Assembly: GCA_029262615.1 (NCBI GenBank) | Contig: JAJCZD010000005.1 | Coordinates: 62,001-126,000, forward strand | Reading direction: 5' to 3' | From: Candidatus Babelota bacterium | GTDB taxonomy: Bacteria > Babelota > Babeliae > Babelales > Vermiphilaceae | DNA length: 64,000 nucleotides | Shown here: positions 43,306 through 51,634 of the stretch, piece after piece | Position numbering within the stretch: the first letter of the stretch is position 1 | Layout: each line of letters opens with the position of its first letter | Notes under the pieces: generated by a model | Database searches by the model: none | What the model was told of the DNA's origin: nothing | Seen by the model: the letters and a program-made list of their open reading frames with translations, nothing else | Translations under genes and position numbers: made by a program

Positions 43306-44859
43306 TTACGGATTAGGATCTGCACAGAGTGGACAAACTTTTTCTTGTGCATATAATGTTTGCAAATGATTACCACATATAAAGTTTTGGCAGCAACGCA
43401 ACTGTTCTAACGAATTTTGTGATAAATCAACTTCTTCTAGTTTATCTAAACACGTTGGGCATCTAGAATCAGCGAATAATTTTTTGAAAATAGTATAAAT
43501 TCCAGCCGTGAATTGTTCCAATTTATTTGTTGCCTGTTTTGCTTCTTTGTATCCTTTATAATTACTAACAGTGTCTTTTGCCGTTTTAAATGCCAAAACT
43601 GAGCTCATGGTTGTTACACTCAAACCGAAAATTAATTTGGTATTGGATGTTTCCTCATCATGCATCATTGATTTTAAAGTATACAATCCTATTGCACTTA
43701 GAATACTATTAACAACTAAAAATCCGCCAGAAATATATGATTTCCTTTTTGCAGCTTGAGCTAAGTTACTTTTTAAAACCCATTGTTCAGTGGCTTTTTT
43801 CCGTGCAATATAGGTTGCTATTTTACAGTTCCTAACTAACTTATCTGATGCGCCTTCCTCGGGAAATACCGGTAACCCACTAGGAGATAAATTTTGTTCT
43901 TTACCAAAATAAGAATTATAAAATTGCTCTCTTATCTGTCTTATCGAATCAGGATTAAATTGTCGATAATTAAATAATCTTGGTTTGTGGAAATTGTATG
44001 GGGTAATTATTGGATCAGCTTCAACTGTTGCTTGGTCTAATGGTAAAATGTCTTTTATTATTGATACCGTATGCTTATGGATGTATTTTTTTATAAAGAT
44101 ACTTTTTAACGTAAATGATTCCCATCCATAAGTGGCTGCAATTATCTCCCCAAATGGTACATTACTGTTATCAAGTTTTGTATCATAAATTTGTTCATAA
44201 CTTAAACCCGTTATTTCCTCTATCTGTGAAATTGAATCGTAAGGAAAAGCAGGAAATACACTTTGAGAAAATAATCGTGCTAAAACTTCAGCTACTTTTC
44301 CATCTATTTGTTCATTTCCTTTAATAATATGACCAAAAAGCTTTCGGGGATTTTTTACCTTTGTGTTCAAAATATCTTTTGCAGGATAATGTGTTTGCCT
44401 AGAAAGCCAATTTAGAAATATTTTTTGATCTTCGGTTATAGACGCTACAAATGTCTTTTCTTCTATTTTCGGTTTAAAAAAATTTTGAACTTGCCTTCTT
44501 GCGTGTTTTAATTTTTCTTTACTTTTTGATGATTTTTTTCTTTTTTGTTTTCTATCCAGTTTTGGGCTTTGCCTTTGAACAAATTCGTTACCTTCTTGTT
44601 GCCTTTCATAGTTTCTTGCAGTCTGGTCAGCGGCACGTAATATAGTTCTTCCACCATAACGAACCCGTCGCCAAAGACCAGGACGCCCTTGAATGCTAAT
44701 TTCAGACTCTAAAACAGGAGCTTGATGCCCTTGATTTTCTGCAAACAAACGGTCAATTACAGAGAAAATAACTTCAGCAGTTTCTTCTACATCATCCGGC
44801 TGCATAGTAAAAGAAGAGAATGCAAATAAAAGTAATGAATAAAAAAAGATTCTTTTCAT
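43306..44859 (-). CDS. Exported protein with membrane hairpin and C-terminal RING-like finger
   Basis: 517 residues: leader MKRIFFYSLLLFAFSSFTM, then 'QPDDVEE', a basic region near 95-125 ('KLDRKQKRKKSSKSKEKLKH'), a long middle of unknown type, and two hydrophobic segments ('GGFLVVNSILSAIGLYTL' and 'KLIFGLSVTTMSSVLAFKTA'). The last 50 residues are Cys-rich: 'CPTC', 17 residues, 'CCQNFICGNH', then 'CPLC'. The spacing resembles a RING/U-box finger with non-standard middle ligands. Eukaryotic RING proteins are ubiquitin E3 ligases; an E3-like effector is possible but unproven. Confidence 0.72.
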   Translation of the reverse strand: MKRIFFYSLLLFAFSSFTMQPDDVEETAEVIFSVIDRLFAENQGHQAPVLESEISIQGRPGLWRRVRYGGRTILRAADQTARNYERQQEGNEFVQRQSPKLDRKQKRKKSSKSKEKLKHARRQVQNFFKPKIEEKTFVASITEDQKIFLNWLSRQTHYPAKDILNTKVKNPRKLFGHIIKGNEQIDGKVAEVLARLFSQSVFPAFPYDSISQIEEITGLSYEQIYDTKLDNSNVPFGEIIAATYGWESFTLKSIFIKKYIHKHTVSIIKDILPLDQATVEADPIITPYNFHKPRLFNYRQFNPDSIRQIREQFYNSYFGKEQNLSPSGLPVFPEEGASDKLVRNCKIATYIARKKATEQWVLKSNLAQAAKRKSYISGGFLVVNSILSAIGLYTLKSMMHDEETSNTKLIFGLSVTTMSSVLAFKTAKDTVSNYKGYKEAKQATNKLEQFTAGIYTIFKKLFADSRCPTCLDKLEEVDLSQNSLEQLRCCQNFICGNHLQTLYAQEKVCPLCADPNP

Positions 44860-44938
44860 ATGTCCCTTATTTTAGCCAAATAGCTAAAAATCAAAAAGAA
44901 TTATAATTAAATTTTATCAGTTTATTTCAGAAAATGCA

Positions 44939-46066
44939 TTAATTTTCTTGGCCTAATGCTTTTTTTGCATTTCTGTAATCTATTAAGTTTTGTACCGTTC
45001 TGTATCCAGAAGCAACCGTTAGGCCAGCGCCCATTCCAGTGAGCATTGCATTTTGACTCTTATTTTCTTGGTCCCCTTTGAGCCAATTCCATGCACTAAA
45101 TGCAGTTACACAACTACTACCAACAAAACTGAAGAGTGATCTTATCAAGCCACGTTTTGCTTTTGTTACGTTTCTTTGTTGAAATTCTCTACCCTTTTGC
45201 TGTAAAGAAGATAACTCAGTTTCTAACTTTGTTTTTCCTTGTCGTTTTATTGTTTCGAGTTGATCTTGTTTTGGTCGACGTGCTTCATTAAACCGTCTAA
45301 CGTATTCATATTTATTTGGATCAATTGTTCTTAATTTGCCTCTTTGCACTATCTGCAGCATATTATTTTGTGTAAATGCTCCATGGGCAATTCCTTCAAA
45401 TTTTTCTAATGTAACTGGCCTGGTAAGATGAAATAAGCGGCTTACTGGTTGACCTTGAACCTTTTGTGTGAGATACAACAAATCCCCATCTGGGCTGAAA
45501 GAAAAGTTTTCGGTATCTTCAAATTGCTGAACTAGAGAATAGAATTGACTGCCATTATTGACGAATGTATACAGTATTTTTCTCTTATCGTGCGCTAAAC
45601 TGAGCATTAAACAGTTTCTCTTTGGGCTAAATTGATGATCACAAGTTGCATCCTGTTCTACTTCAACCATTTTCCCGTGGTCTGTTAAATTGAGTAATAA
45701 CCAACATGCACCTTTTAACGCTTGCCCATTCTTCGTAATATTTGTATGAACACCGTTTAATGACAGCAACTTTTCATCTGGGCTAAACCGTGCACATGGT
45801 GCATTATAAGACTGATGTAACTCTTTAAAAGCTCGCATTACTTTTCCGGTTTGCATATTTATTAAGGCACCAGAATTATCTTTGTAATGCATAAAAGCAA
45901 AGTTACCTTGAGAACTTGTTTCAATATATTTTACTTCTTTTTTAAGGGTAATTTCCTTTAGTATGGAACCTACTTTTTCTTTACCTTTTTGATCTGCAGT
46001 TATATCAGGTTCCATTGTAAAAAGGAAACTGGTGAAACCTACCAATAATAGTAATTGCTTTTTCAT
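44939..46066 (-). CDS. Exported WD40-like propeller protein with membrane hairpin
   Basis: 375 residues from ATG 46066 (AAAGGGTCATT before it). Leader MKKQLLLLVGFTSFLFTM, then 'EPDITADQKG'. Blade-like repeats follow: 'NFAFMHYKDNSGALINMQTG', 'CARFSPDEKLLSLNGVHTN', 'FSFSPDGDLLYLTQ'. The C-terminal 80 residues have two hydrophobic segments and 'YRTVQNLIDYRNAKKALGQ', a block also seen in the neighbour at 43306 ('VSNYKGYKEAKQA'). It may be a membrane-tethered propeller that binds a partner. Confidence 0.7.
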   Translation of the reverse strand: MKKQLLLLVGFTSFLFTMEPDITADQKGKEKVGSILKEITLKKEVKYIETSSQGNFAFMHYKDNSGALINMQTGKVMRAFKELHQSYNAPCARFSPDEKLLSLNGVHTNITKNGQALKGACWLLLNLTDHGKMVEVEQDATCDHQFSPKRNCLMLSLAHDKRKILYTFVNNGSQFYSLVQQFEDTENFSFSPDGDLLYLTQKVQGQPVSRLFHLTRPVTLEKFEGIAHGAFTQNNMLQIVQRGKLRTIDPNKYEYVRRFNEARRPKQDQLETIKRQGKTKLETELSSLQQKGREFQQRNVTKAKRGLIRSLFSFVGSSCVTAFSAWNWLKGDQENKSQNAMLTGMGAGLTVASGYRTVQNLIDYRNAKKALGQEN

Positions 46067-46115
46067 AATGACCCTTTTAATCATTTTTTTGTTTGCGAAA
46101 ATTAGTTATTTTCGA

Positions 46116-46493
46116 TTAACCCTCTTGAGTTTCTAACTCTGAATGAGGATCTGTTTTTTCATTTGGTTGTGCAGAAGAACCTTGAGCTGTGTTAAGGTCT
46201 TTTTTCTTTTCATTAATTAATCGTTGTATTTTTGCTAAAATTTCTTCTTTTAGTTTACTTTCAGGTACTTTAGTAACAATAGCCTGGGCTCTCTGTAATA
46301 AATGATTATCCAGATATTGGCCATCTGAAAGACCTTTGTTTATTACAGAAGGAGAAACTCCAAAAACAAGAGTTTCTTCAAAAGTATCTAATAACAGTCC
46401 AAATGATTTGTTGACAGATTCTATTCCTGCAGTCTTTTCTTCTTGCATACAGAATAAGCTTGTTACAAATAAAAATGGTATTAGTTTTTTCAT
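46116..46493 (-). CDS. Small exported helical protein
   Basis: 125 residues from ATG 46493: leader MKKLIPFLFVTSLFCM, then 'QEEKTAGIE' and a helical, charged body with Gln/Ser/Glu-rich end. Belongs to the same minus-strand group as 43306 and 44939. The gap 46494-46698 contains nothing I can support. Function unknown. Confidence 0.6.
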   Translation of the reverse strand: MKKLIPFLFVTSLFCMQEEKTAGIESVNKSFGLLLDTFEETLVFGVSPSVINKGLSDGQYLDNHLLQRAQAIVTKVPESKLKEEILAKIQRLINEKKKDLNTAQGSSAQPNEKTDPHSELETQEG

Positions 46494-46698
46494 AATTGTC
46501 CCTTTCATTAAATTATATTTTTAATTTAAATAATCTTCACGCCTACATGATGAAAAAGGTATAGATAAAAATGGTAATATAGTAAACTTCTTCATAAGCT
46601 TTGTTGAAAACCTCCAAATCACGATTTATATCACTATTTTAGATTAATTTTGATAATTTGGCAACCGGTTAATGCCAAATATGATAAAAATAGAGTTA

Positions 46699-46980
46699 TT
46701 AACCCTCATCTGATTCATATTGTAACAATGGGTCATCTCCCCACCTTAATTTCTTTTCTGGCTGAATAGAATGTAAATTGACCTGCTCAATGGCCTTTCG
46801 TATATCGATTGGCAAATGATGCCATTCTTTCAGAAGATCATGAATGGTCCACAAACGATGAGCACCATCTTTTTCTTCAATAAATAAGACGCCATCTACA
46901 TATGACTTCAGACCCTCAATTGAAACTTCTTGTGCTTTTAGAGAGCTAATAATAAGTACAAAGAAAAAAATACATTTCAT
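46699..46980 (-). CDS. Small exported protein, function unknown
   Basis: 93 residues: short leader MKCIFFFVLIISSLKAQ, mature part with 'WTIHDLLKEWHHLPIDIRKA' (amphipathic helix) and an acidic end 'LLQYESDEG'. Separated by 54 nt from the upstream methyltransferase gene. No family recognised. Confidence 0.6.
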   Translation of the reverse strand: MKCIFFFVLIISSLKAQEVSIEGLKSYVDGVLFIEEKDGAHRLWTIHDLLKEWHHLPIDIRKAIEQVNLHSIQPEKKLRWGDDPLLQYESDEG

Positions 46981-47034
46981 TTAGCCCTTTTGGTAGCAAA
47001 TAAAAATAATTGCAACAAAAAAATATTTTTCATT

Positions 47035-47895
47035 TTATTCTTTTGTTGCAATTAATCTAAGCAGTGGCACCCCACCATAAATAATTTTACCATCTTTTTT
47101 TGGAACTTTTTCCAAGCATCGTTGAATTGCTTTCTCTAAAAAGGCATCTTGCTGTTCTGCTTTAATATCTTTGAACGGTTTTATGGTAAATAAAAAACCT
47201 TTCCAAAAGCCCGCAAATTCTTCTTCGTTGGCAAAATCGCATGTAAGTGCGTGTGAAGAAACTTCAGCATTCAAACCACAGTCTGCAGCTAATTGTGTCA
47301 AGGATTCAACAGTATGATCATAAGATTCAGGTTTATCTTCTTCGTCTGAGCGAACAAATTCTTTAGCAGTAGTCATTAATGGTTCTTCATATGGATGAAC
47401 ATGTGTTTCCAAACAGGTAAGAAGCAGTATACCACCCGGCTTTAGATTATGTACCATATTTTGCATAGCTTTTTTTTGTTTTTGATATTCCATAAAATGC
47501 AAAGCAGCAACACAGGTAGTCAAATCAATTCTGCTATTTTTTAACCTGGCCTTTTCTGCATTTTCACGAATAAATCCTAAATTGTTAACGTCAGCATATT
47601 CTGTTTTTAATTTGGTAATTGCTGTCGAAATCCTATTGTCATCTTTATCAAAACCAACAACACATCCCTGTGGTACTTTCTTAGCCATCCAATGTGATAA
47701 TCTTCCGGTGCCACAGCCTGCATCCAAAATATGCCAATTTGGTTTTACTTTATCAGCAATAGCAGCAAAGTGTTTTTTTGCAGATATAAATTGTGGATCT
47801 GAGTTCTGGTGATATGGATCGTCTTTAAAAGTATCTTCATCCATTGCTCTAATAAAAGAAATTATAATTAAACTTACTAATAATATTTTTTTCAT
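47035..47895 (-). CDS. Exported class I SAM methyltransferase
   Basis: 286 residues: leader MKKILLVSLIIISFIRAM, then a UbiE/Methyltransf_11-type domain with motif I 'HILDAGCGTGRLSHWMAKKV', motif II 'VVGFDKDDNRI', 'IDLTTCVAALHFM' and 'LKPGGILLLTCLETH'. The substrate-side C-terminal part is about 110 residues. It is a tandem paralogue of the next gene upstream, whose stop overlaps this start by 1 nt (TAATG), so they are coupled. SAM is not expected in the periplasm. Substrate unknown. Confidence 0.85.
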   Translation of the reverse strand: MKKILLVSLIIISFIRAMDEDTFKDDPYHQNSDPQFISAKKHFAAIADKVKPNWHILDAGCGTGRLSHWMAKKVPQGCVVGFDKDDNRISTAITKLKTEYADVNNLGFIRENAEKARLKNSRIDLTTCVAALHFMEYQKQKKAMQNMVHNLKPGGILLLTCLETHVHPYEEPLMTTAKEFVRSDEEDKPESYDHTVESLTQLAADCGLNAEVSSHALTCDFANEEEFAGFWKGFLFTIKPFKDIKAEQQDAFLEKAIQRCLEKVPKKDGKIIYGGVPLLRLIATKE

Positions 47896-48764
47896 TATTT
47901 TTTCCTTGCTAGTAATCGAACCCCGGATATTTTGTAGATTATCTGACCTTCTACTTTTGGCTGTAATGTTAAGTAATTCTCTATTGTTTTTTTCAAAAAT
48001 ACTGGTTGGATTTCTTTGGGAAGTTCTGAAAACCCTTTAACTCCAACCAACCATCCTAGTAAGAAGCCACTAAAATCTTCTTTCGTATCAAATGTATAGG
48101 TGCGTGTTATAATGCCATTTTCCAGAATATCCAGACCACAATCCTTGGCAAGCTGATCCCATTCTGCAATGTCTGCAGTATATATAGAATTAGTAAATTC
48201 CCCTTTAATGTGGTCTTTAAATTCGGCTTCTTGAGCTGTTTGAATCATTGCTTGTAAAAAAGGATGTTTTGAAATATATCTTTTTGGAGCACACGTTGCC
48301 ATTAATAGACCATCTTTTTTTAAACATGATGCCATTGAAGTAAATGCAGCTTTATGATCTGGAACAAAATGTAAACAAGCAAAACAGGTAACCAAATCAG
48401 CACTATTTTCTTTCAGCTCTAGATTCTGCGCATCGCCAACAACAAAATGAAGATTGTCAGTATTAGCATATTCATTATATTGTTTTTCTTTGGCTGTTTT
48501 AATTCTATCTGCTGATAGGTCTACACCTATAACGCTGCCATTTGGAACTTTGTTTTTTGCAAGCCAATATGCTAATTTCCCCGTTCCACAACCGATATCA
48601 TAAACAATAAAATTTTCTTTTAGTTGATTTTCGATTAACCTAATAGATTTTTTAGAGGATTCAAATTGATTGTTTGAATGTTTATCGTAGTGTTGCCCAT
48701 CATCTTCTTTAGTAAAACCAAAGAACACCATAAACATAAAAAATATAACCATCAGTTTGTTCAT
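47895..48764 (-). CDS. Exported class I SAM methyltransferase (tandem paralogue)
   Basis: 289 residues: leader MNKLMVIFFMFMVFFGFT, then motif I 'VYDIGCGTGKLAYWLAKNKV', motif II 'VIGVDLSADRI', 'ADLVTCFACLHFV' and 'LKKDGLLMATCAPKRY'. The C-terminal half keeps 'LAKDCGLDI' and 'GFLLGWLVGVKGFSELP', matching 'LAADCGLNA' and 'GFWKGFLFTIKPFKDIK' in the sister, so the pair arose by duplication and diverged. Both are shorter at the N-terminus than sugar-linked MTs at 1823/13010 and belong to a different subfamily. Confidence 0.85.
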   Translation of the reverse strand: MNKLMVIFFMFMVFFGFTKEDDGQHYDKHSNNQFESSKKSIRLIENQLKENFIVYDIGCGTGKLAYWLAKNKVPNGSVIGVDLSADRIKTAKEKQYNEYANTDNLHFVVGDAQNLELKENSADLVTCFACLHFVPDHKAAFTSMASCLKKDGLLMATCAPKRYISKHPFLQAMIQTAQEAEFKDHIKGEFTNSIYTADIAEWDQLAKDCGLDILENGIITRTYTFDTKEDFSGFLLGWLVGVKGFSELPKEIQPVFLKKTIENYLTLQPKVEGQIIYKISGVRLLARKK

Positions 48765-48821
48765 TTTAATCCTTTTTTATCTATTACATTTCTAGCAACA
48801 TAAATAAAAATAAAATCGAAA

Positions 48822-49931
48822 TCAAATTAATTGCTTAAGATTAAAAATCATAAATTCCTTTATTTGTAGTCTTGGCGTACCATCTGCATGTAATAGCCAT
48901 ACTGATTCATTTTTTTTATAAGCATTTATGAGCTCTGAAAATGTATGTATATTTTGGAAAATTTTGGAAATATGAATTTCATGAACCCTTCCAAAGCCAG
49001 CGCCATAACCACGGGATTCTATAATCAGGTTCTTTATAATATCAGCAACAATCATCACATGCCCCGCAAACCAGATAATATCACCATTGTGTACAAAATC
49101 ATGTGGTTGTATTGGTGTGCAAAGCTGATGCAATGTTGTGGAATTTTTAAAAAAATATGGCAGGCCTGCAATTTGAGCCGCACGAGTAATCATGCACGAA
49201 CAATCAAACCCACACTGAGCTATCCAATCTGGTGGATTTTGGTCTTGTTGCAAAACATAACAAAAGCTGGAGCCTCCCCACACATAGGGAATATAGCCTC
49301 CATCAAGGTTTGTCCATTGTTTGAGGATAAAAAGAAAATCGTCTATTTTTTCTTGAGTTGTTTTTGCTTGATATAACAAACAAAGATCTTTTGGGATTTT
49401 GGTTTGTTTAAAACAAAAACTCTGTGAATCAAAAATAAAAACTGAATAACAATCTCTTTTTGGTTTACCTGTTAATACAAACTTTGTTCCAGCCGAATAT
49501 ATTTTTTTAGTAACCGGGTCATAAAAAGGATAAACCAATGTGACAATTTTGTTATAATAATTAAGATAATCAAATGTTATTGGTGGAATTTTTATCCCAT
49601 CTTCCTTTTTTAAACCATCCAGCAAACAAATGCTTTTTTTGCATATCCAAAAACTATTTCCCTGAAGCACATTCCTGCATGAACCGTAGAAATAGATATT
49701 TGGTATTTCAACCTTCACTTTTTCATCTTGTCGAGCAACAATGGTTACTATTTCATTAAACAATAATTGATAACAACGGGGATTATAACGCTTTTCAGTT
49801 AACTCGACATGCAGCATAGGTGTATATAAATCATCCGGGTCTGCCGTGCAATCAACTACCGGATCGATGATAAATGCTTGTTGGCAGGATAGAAATAAAG
49901 TAATAAAAACATTTAATAACATTAATTTCAT
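48822..49931 (-). CDS. Exported NlpC/P60-family cysteine peptidase
   Basis: 369 residues: leader MKLMLLNVFITLFLSCQQA, an N-terminal region of about 200 residues (probably SH3-like, 'EIVTIVARQDEKVKVEIPNI'), then an NlpC/P60 domain. 'YVWGGSSF' begins it; 'CGFDCSCMITRAAQIAGLPY' holds the catalytic Cys; 'NGDIIWFAGHVMIV' holds the catalytic His. Such enzymes cut peptidoglycan stem peptides (gamma-D-Glu-diamino acid). It may remodel the own wall or act on host-vacuole bacteria; which is unclear. Confidence 0.85.
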   Translation of the reverse strand: MKLMLLNVFITLFLSCQQAFIIDPVVDCTADPDDLYTPMLHVELTEKRYNPRCYQLLFNEIVTIVARQDEKVKVEIPNIYFYGSCRNVLQGNSFWICKKSICLLDGLKKEDGIKIPPITFDYLNYYNKIVTLVYPFYDPVTKKIYSAGTKFVLTGKPKRDCYSVFIFDSQSFCFKQTKIPKDLCLLYQAKTTQEKIDDFLFILKQWTNLDGGYIPYVWGGSSFCYVLQQDQNPPDWIAQCGFDCSCMITRAAQIAGLPYFFKNSTTLHQLCTPIQPHDFVHNGDIIWFAGHVMIVADIIKNLIIESRGYGAGFGRVHEIHISKIFQNIHTFSELINAYKKNESVWLLHADGTPRLQIKEFMIFNLKQLI

Positions 49932-49949
49932 GTCTTAATTGTAATAATG

Positions 49950-50202
49950 TTCGTATCCTTCGACAAGCTCCAGTCTACGCCAAGCTTCGCCGGGCAGGCA
50001 GGCCCTTCGATACATTTTTGCTTTGCAAAAACACTCAGGATGATCGGGATTTAGATTTTCTTAAATTCCGCTTCGATCCGATAAGCGCGAAGAGCACCGA
50101 AGCCACGTCTTAGTAAGTGGCGTGTGTGCGACTTTTTGCGCGAGAGGGATCCAAGGGAAAGTTGGTGCCTAGGTTGTTAGGGGTGGGGCAAGCTACCCCT
50201 AA
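49950..50202. repeat. GC-rich intergenic island with inverted repeats
   Basis: The gene-free stretch 49932-50294 has a markedly GC-rich core. Words include CTTCGACAAGCTC (49958-49970), 'CGCCGGGCAGGCAGGCCC', GCCAC/GTGGC (50102-50106/50117-50121), and an 8-bp perfect stem TTAGGGGT/ACCCCTAA (50177-50184/50195-50202). TCGACAAGCTC recurs inverted at 50930-50940. No T run, no tRNA, RNase P or SRP signature was found. Confidence 0.55.
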
Positions 50203-50294
50203 TGAAAAAGCTAAATAAACTTAGAAGTTAAGTGTTGTTTACCAAGCAAAAAGAAATTCTTCTAATTACTTAATAAAATATAAAAAAAGAATTT

Positions 50295-50756
50295 TTATTT
50301 ATATTTATATACATCTTTTAATTCACGAGATGTTTGTCGTTTGATATCTCGTTCTTTCAGGGCCTGTTTCTTACCAGCAGCCTTTTTATGCCGTGCAAGG
50401 CCAATCTCAACTTTAACATAATTCTTTTTATTAAAATAAATCTTGAGTGGTACCAGCGTGATTCCCTTTTTGGAAATTTGGCCAACAAGCTTGTTGATTT
50501 CCCGCCGATGCAATAATAATTTACGAGAGCGGCGCGCTTGCTCTTCATCAATGCGGTATGCTTTTGCATAAGGGGAAATATGCATATTAAGTAATTGAAT
50601 TTCACCACTATGCACCGTTGCAAAAGAACCAGTCAAATTAGCTTGGCCTGCCCGCAGTGATTTTACCTCATCACCAGTTAAGACAATACCTGCCTCAATA
50701 GTGCTGAAAATATCATATTCATGAAAGGCTTTTTTGTTCTTAGCGATTATCTTCAT
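50295..50756 (-). CDS. smpB: SsrA-binding protein
   Basis: A 153-residue OB-fold protein that binds tmRNA and delivers it to stalled ribosomes. 'NKKAFHEYDIFSTIEAGIVL', 'GDEVKSLRAGQANLTGSFAT', 'HISPYAKAYR', 'RRSRKLLLHRREINKLVGQ' and a basic tail 'KERDIKRQTSRELKDVYKYK' are all in family order. It completes trans-translation with ssrA at 42810. No leader. Confidence 0.97.
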   Translation of the reverse strand: MKIIAKNKKAFHEYDIFSTIEAGIVLTGDEVKSLRAGQANLTGSFATVHSGEIQLLNMHISPYAKAYRIDEEQARRSRKLLLHRREINKLVGQISKKGITLVPLKIYFNKKNYVKVEIGLARHKKAAGKKQALKERDIKRQTSRELKDVYKYK

Positions 50757-50794
50757 TTATAAATTTTGCTTTTGATGGTGGAAAAAATTGACTT

Positions 50795-50818
50795 TTTTGT
50801 ATACTATAATATACAAAA
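50795..50818. promoter_or_regulatory. Inverted repeat in the smpB upstream region
   Basis: TTTTGTATA (50795-50803), 6 nt, TATACAAAA (50810-50818): a 9-bp perfect inverted repeat 39 bp before smpB, overlapping TATAAT-like sequence. Operator-like or the -10 region of smpB. The rest of 50757-51001 holds only the inverted TCGACAAGCTC word. Confidence 0.35.
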
Positions 50819-51001
50819 TATAAGCTATTATGGCAATGAGGTCTCAAGTGAACAAGAAGTCAGGACTAGATATAGTTCCCACCCTTGGAATAAACTCAGG
50901 ACAAATGGTTAGAGAGTTCTGCTCGTGGTGAGCTTGTCGAACCATTACGAACTATTTAATCTCAAATAAGCCTCAAGAATAAAAGTCGTTAAGGATTTAC
51001 T

Positions 51002-51631
51002 ATGAAAAAGCTATTATTTCTTATCTGTTTTTGTGTGAGCCAAATATTTACCTTTGTTGACAAAACTCTCTTTACAGGAGCTATCTCATTTCCAACAGTA
51101 CTCAATGCAGCCCCTAATGTACGCATTTATTGTGGTGGCAATAAAATTCCCTGCTGCATAAAAGACAATACCGTCACCTTTGAATTTGAAGAAAATAAAT
51201 ACCGAAGCCATTTTTATATCCTTATCACTCCAACCTTTTCTTTTCAGATGATCGAGGATAATGTGGTTGATTATGCGTGCATAAATCAGGGTCAAGCGTA
51301 TAAATTCTATGAAGTTACATTATTAAAATCAGAACGAAAATGGCAGGTTCGTGAACTAGCCCTTCCAACCGATACTGGAAAAATTCCAGATCAAGCAATT
51401 ATTATTTGTTTTGATCCTGAATATATTGACAAAATAGAAGGTGGTGAGGTTTTGCAATTACCTACCATTTATATAAAAAACAATATTTTGGATTTAGCCG
51501 GCTCAGAAGAAAAATTGCATGAACAATCAATACAATATGTATTAGCCTCATTACGATTAGATCCTTTTCATGCAATAGCACAACAAAAAATTAAAAACCG
51601 AGCATTAAAAAAACACACTCGAAAAACATAG
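51002..51631 (+). CDS. Exported protein of unknown function
   Basis: 209 residues: leader MKKLLFLICFCVSQIFTF, then a beta-rich N-terminal part ('GAISFPTVLNAAPNVRIYCG', 'CCIKDNTVTFEFEENKYRSH') and 'IIICFDPEYIDKIEGGEVLQ'. The end is helical and basic. Lies 3 nt upstream of tsaD and is probably cotranscribed. I do not recognise the family; the pattern suggests a periplasmic beta-sandwich. Confidence 0.65.
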   Translation: MKKLLFLICFCVSQIFTFVDKTLFTGAISFPTVLNAAPNVRIYCGGNKIPCCIKDNTVTFEFEENKYRSHFYILITPTFSFQMIEDNVVDYACINQGQAYKFYEVTLLKSERKWQVRELALPTDTGKIPDQAIIICFDPEYIDKIEGGEVLQLPTIYIKNNILDLAGSEEKLHEQSIQYVLASLRLDPFHAIAQQKIKNRALKKHTRKT

Positions 51632-51634
51632 GTC

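Noticed and set aside
49932-50294. RNase P or SRP RNA in the GC-rich gap
   Set aside because: None of the conserved cores (GAGGAAAGUCC, ACAGAA, GGAAGCAGCC-type) was found on either strand.
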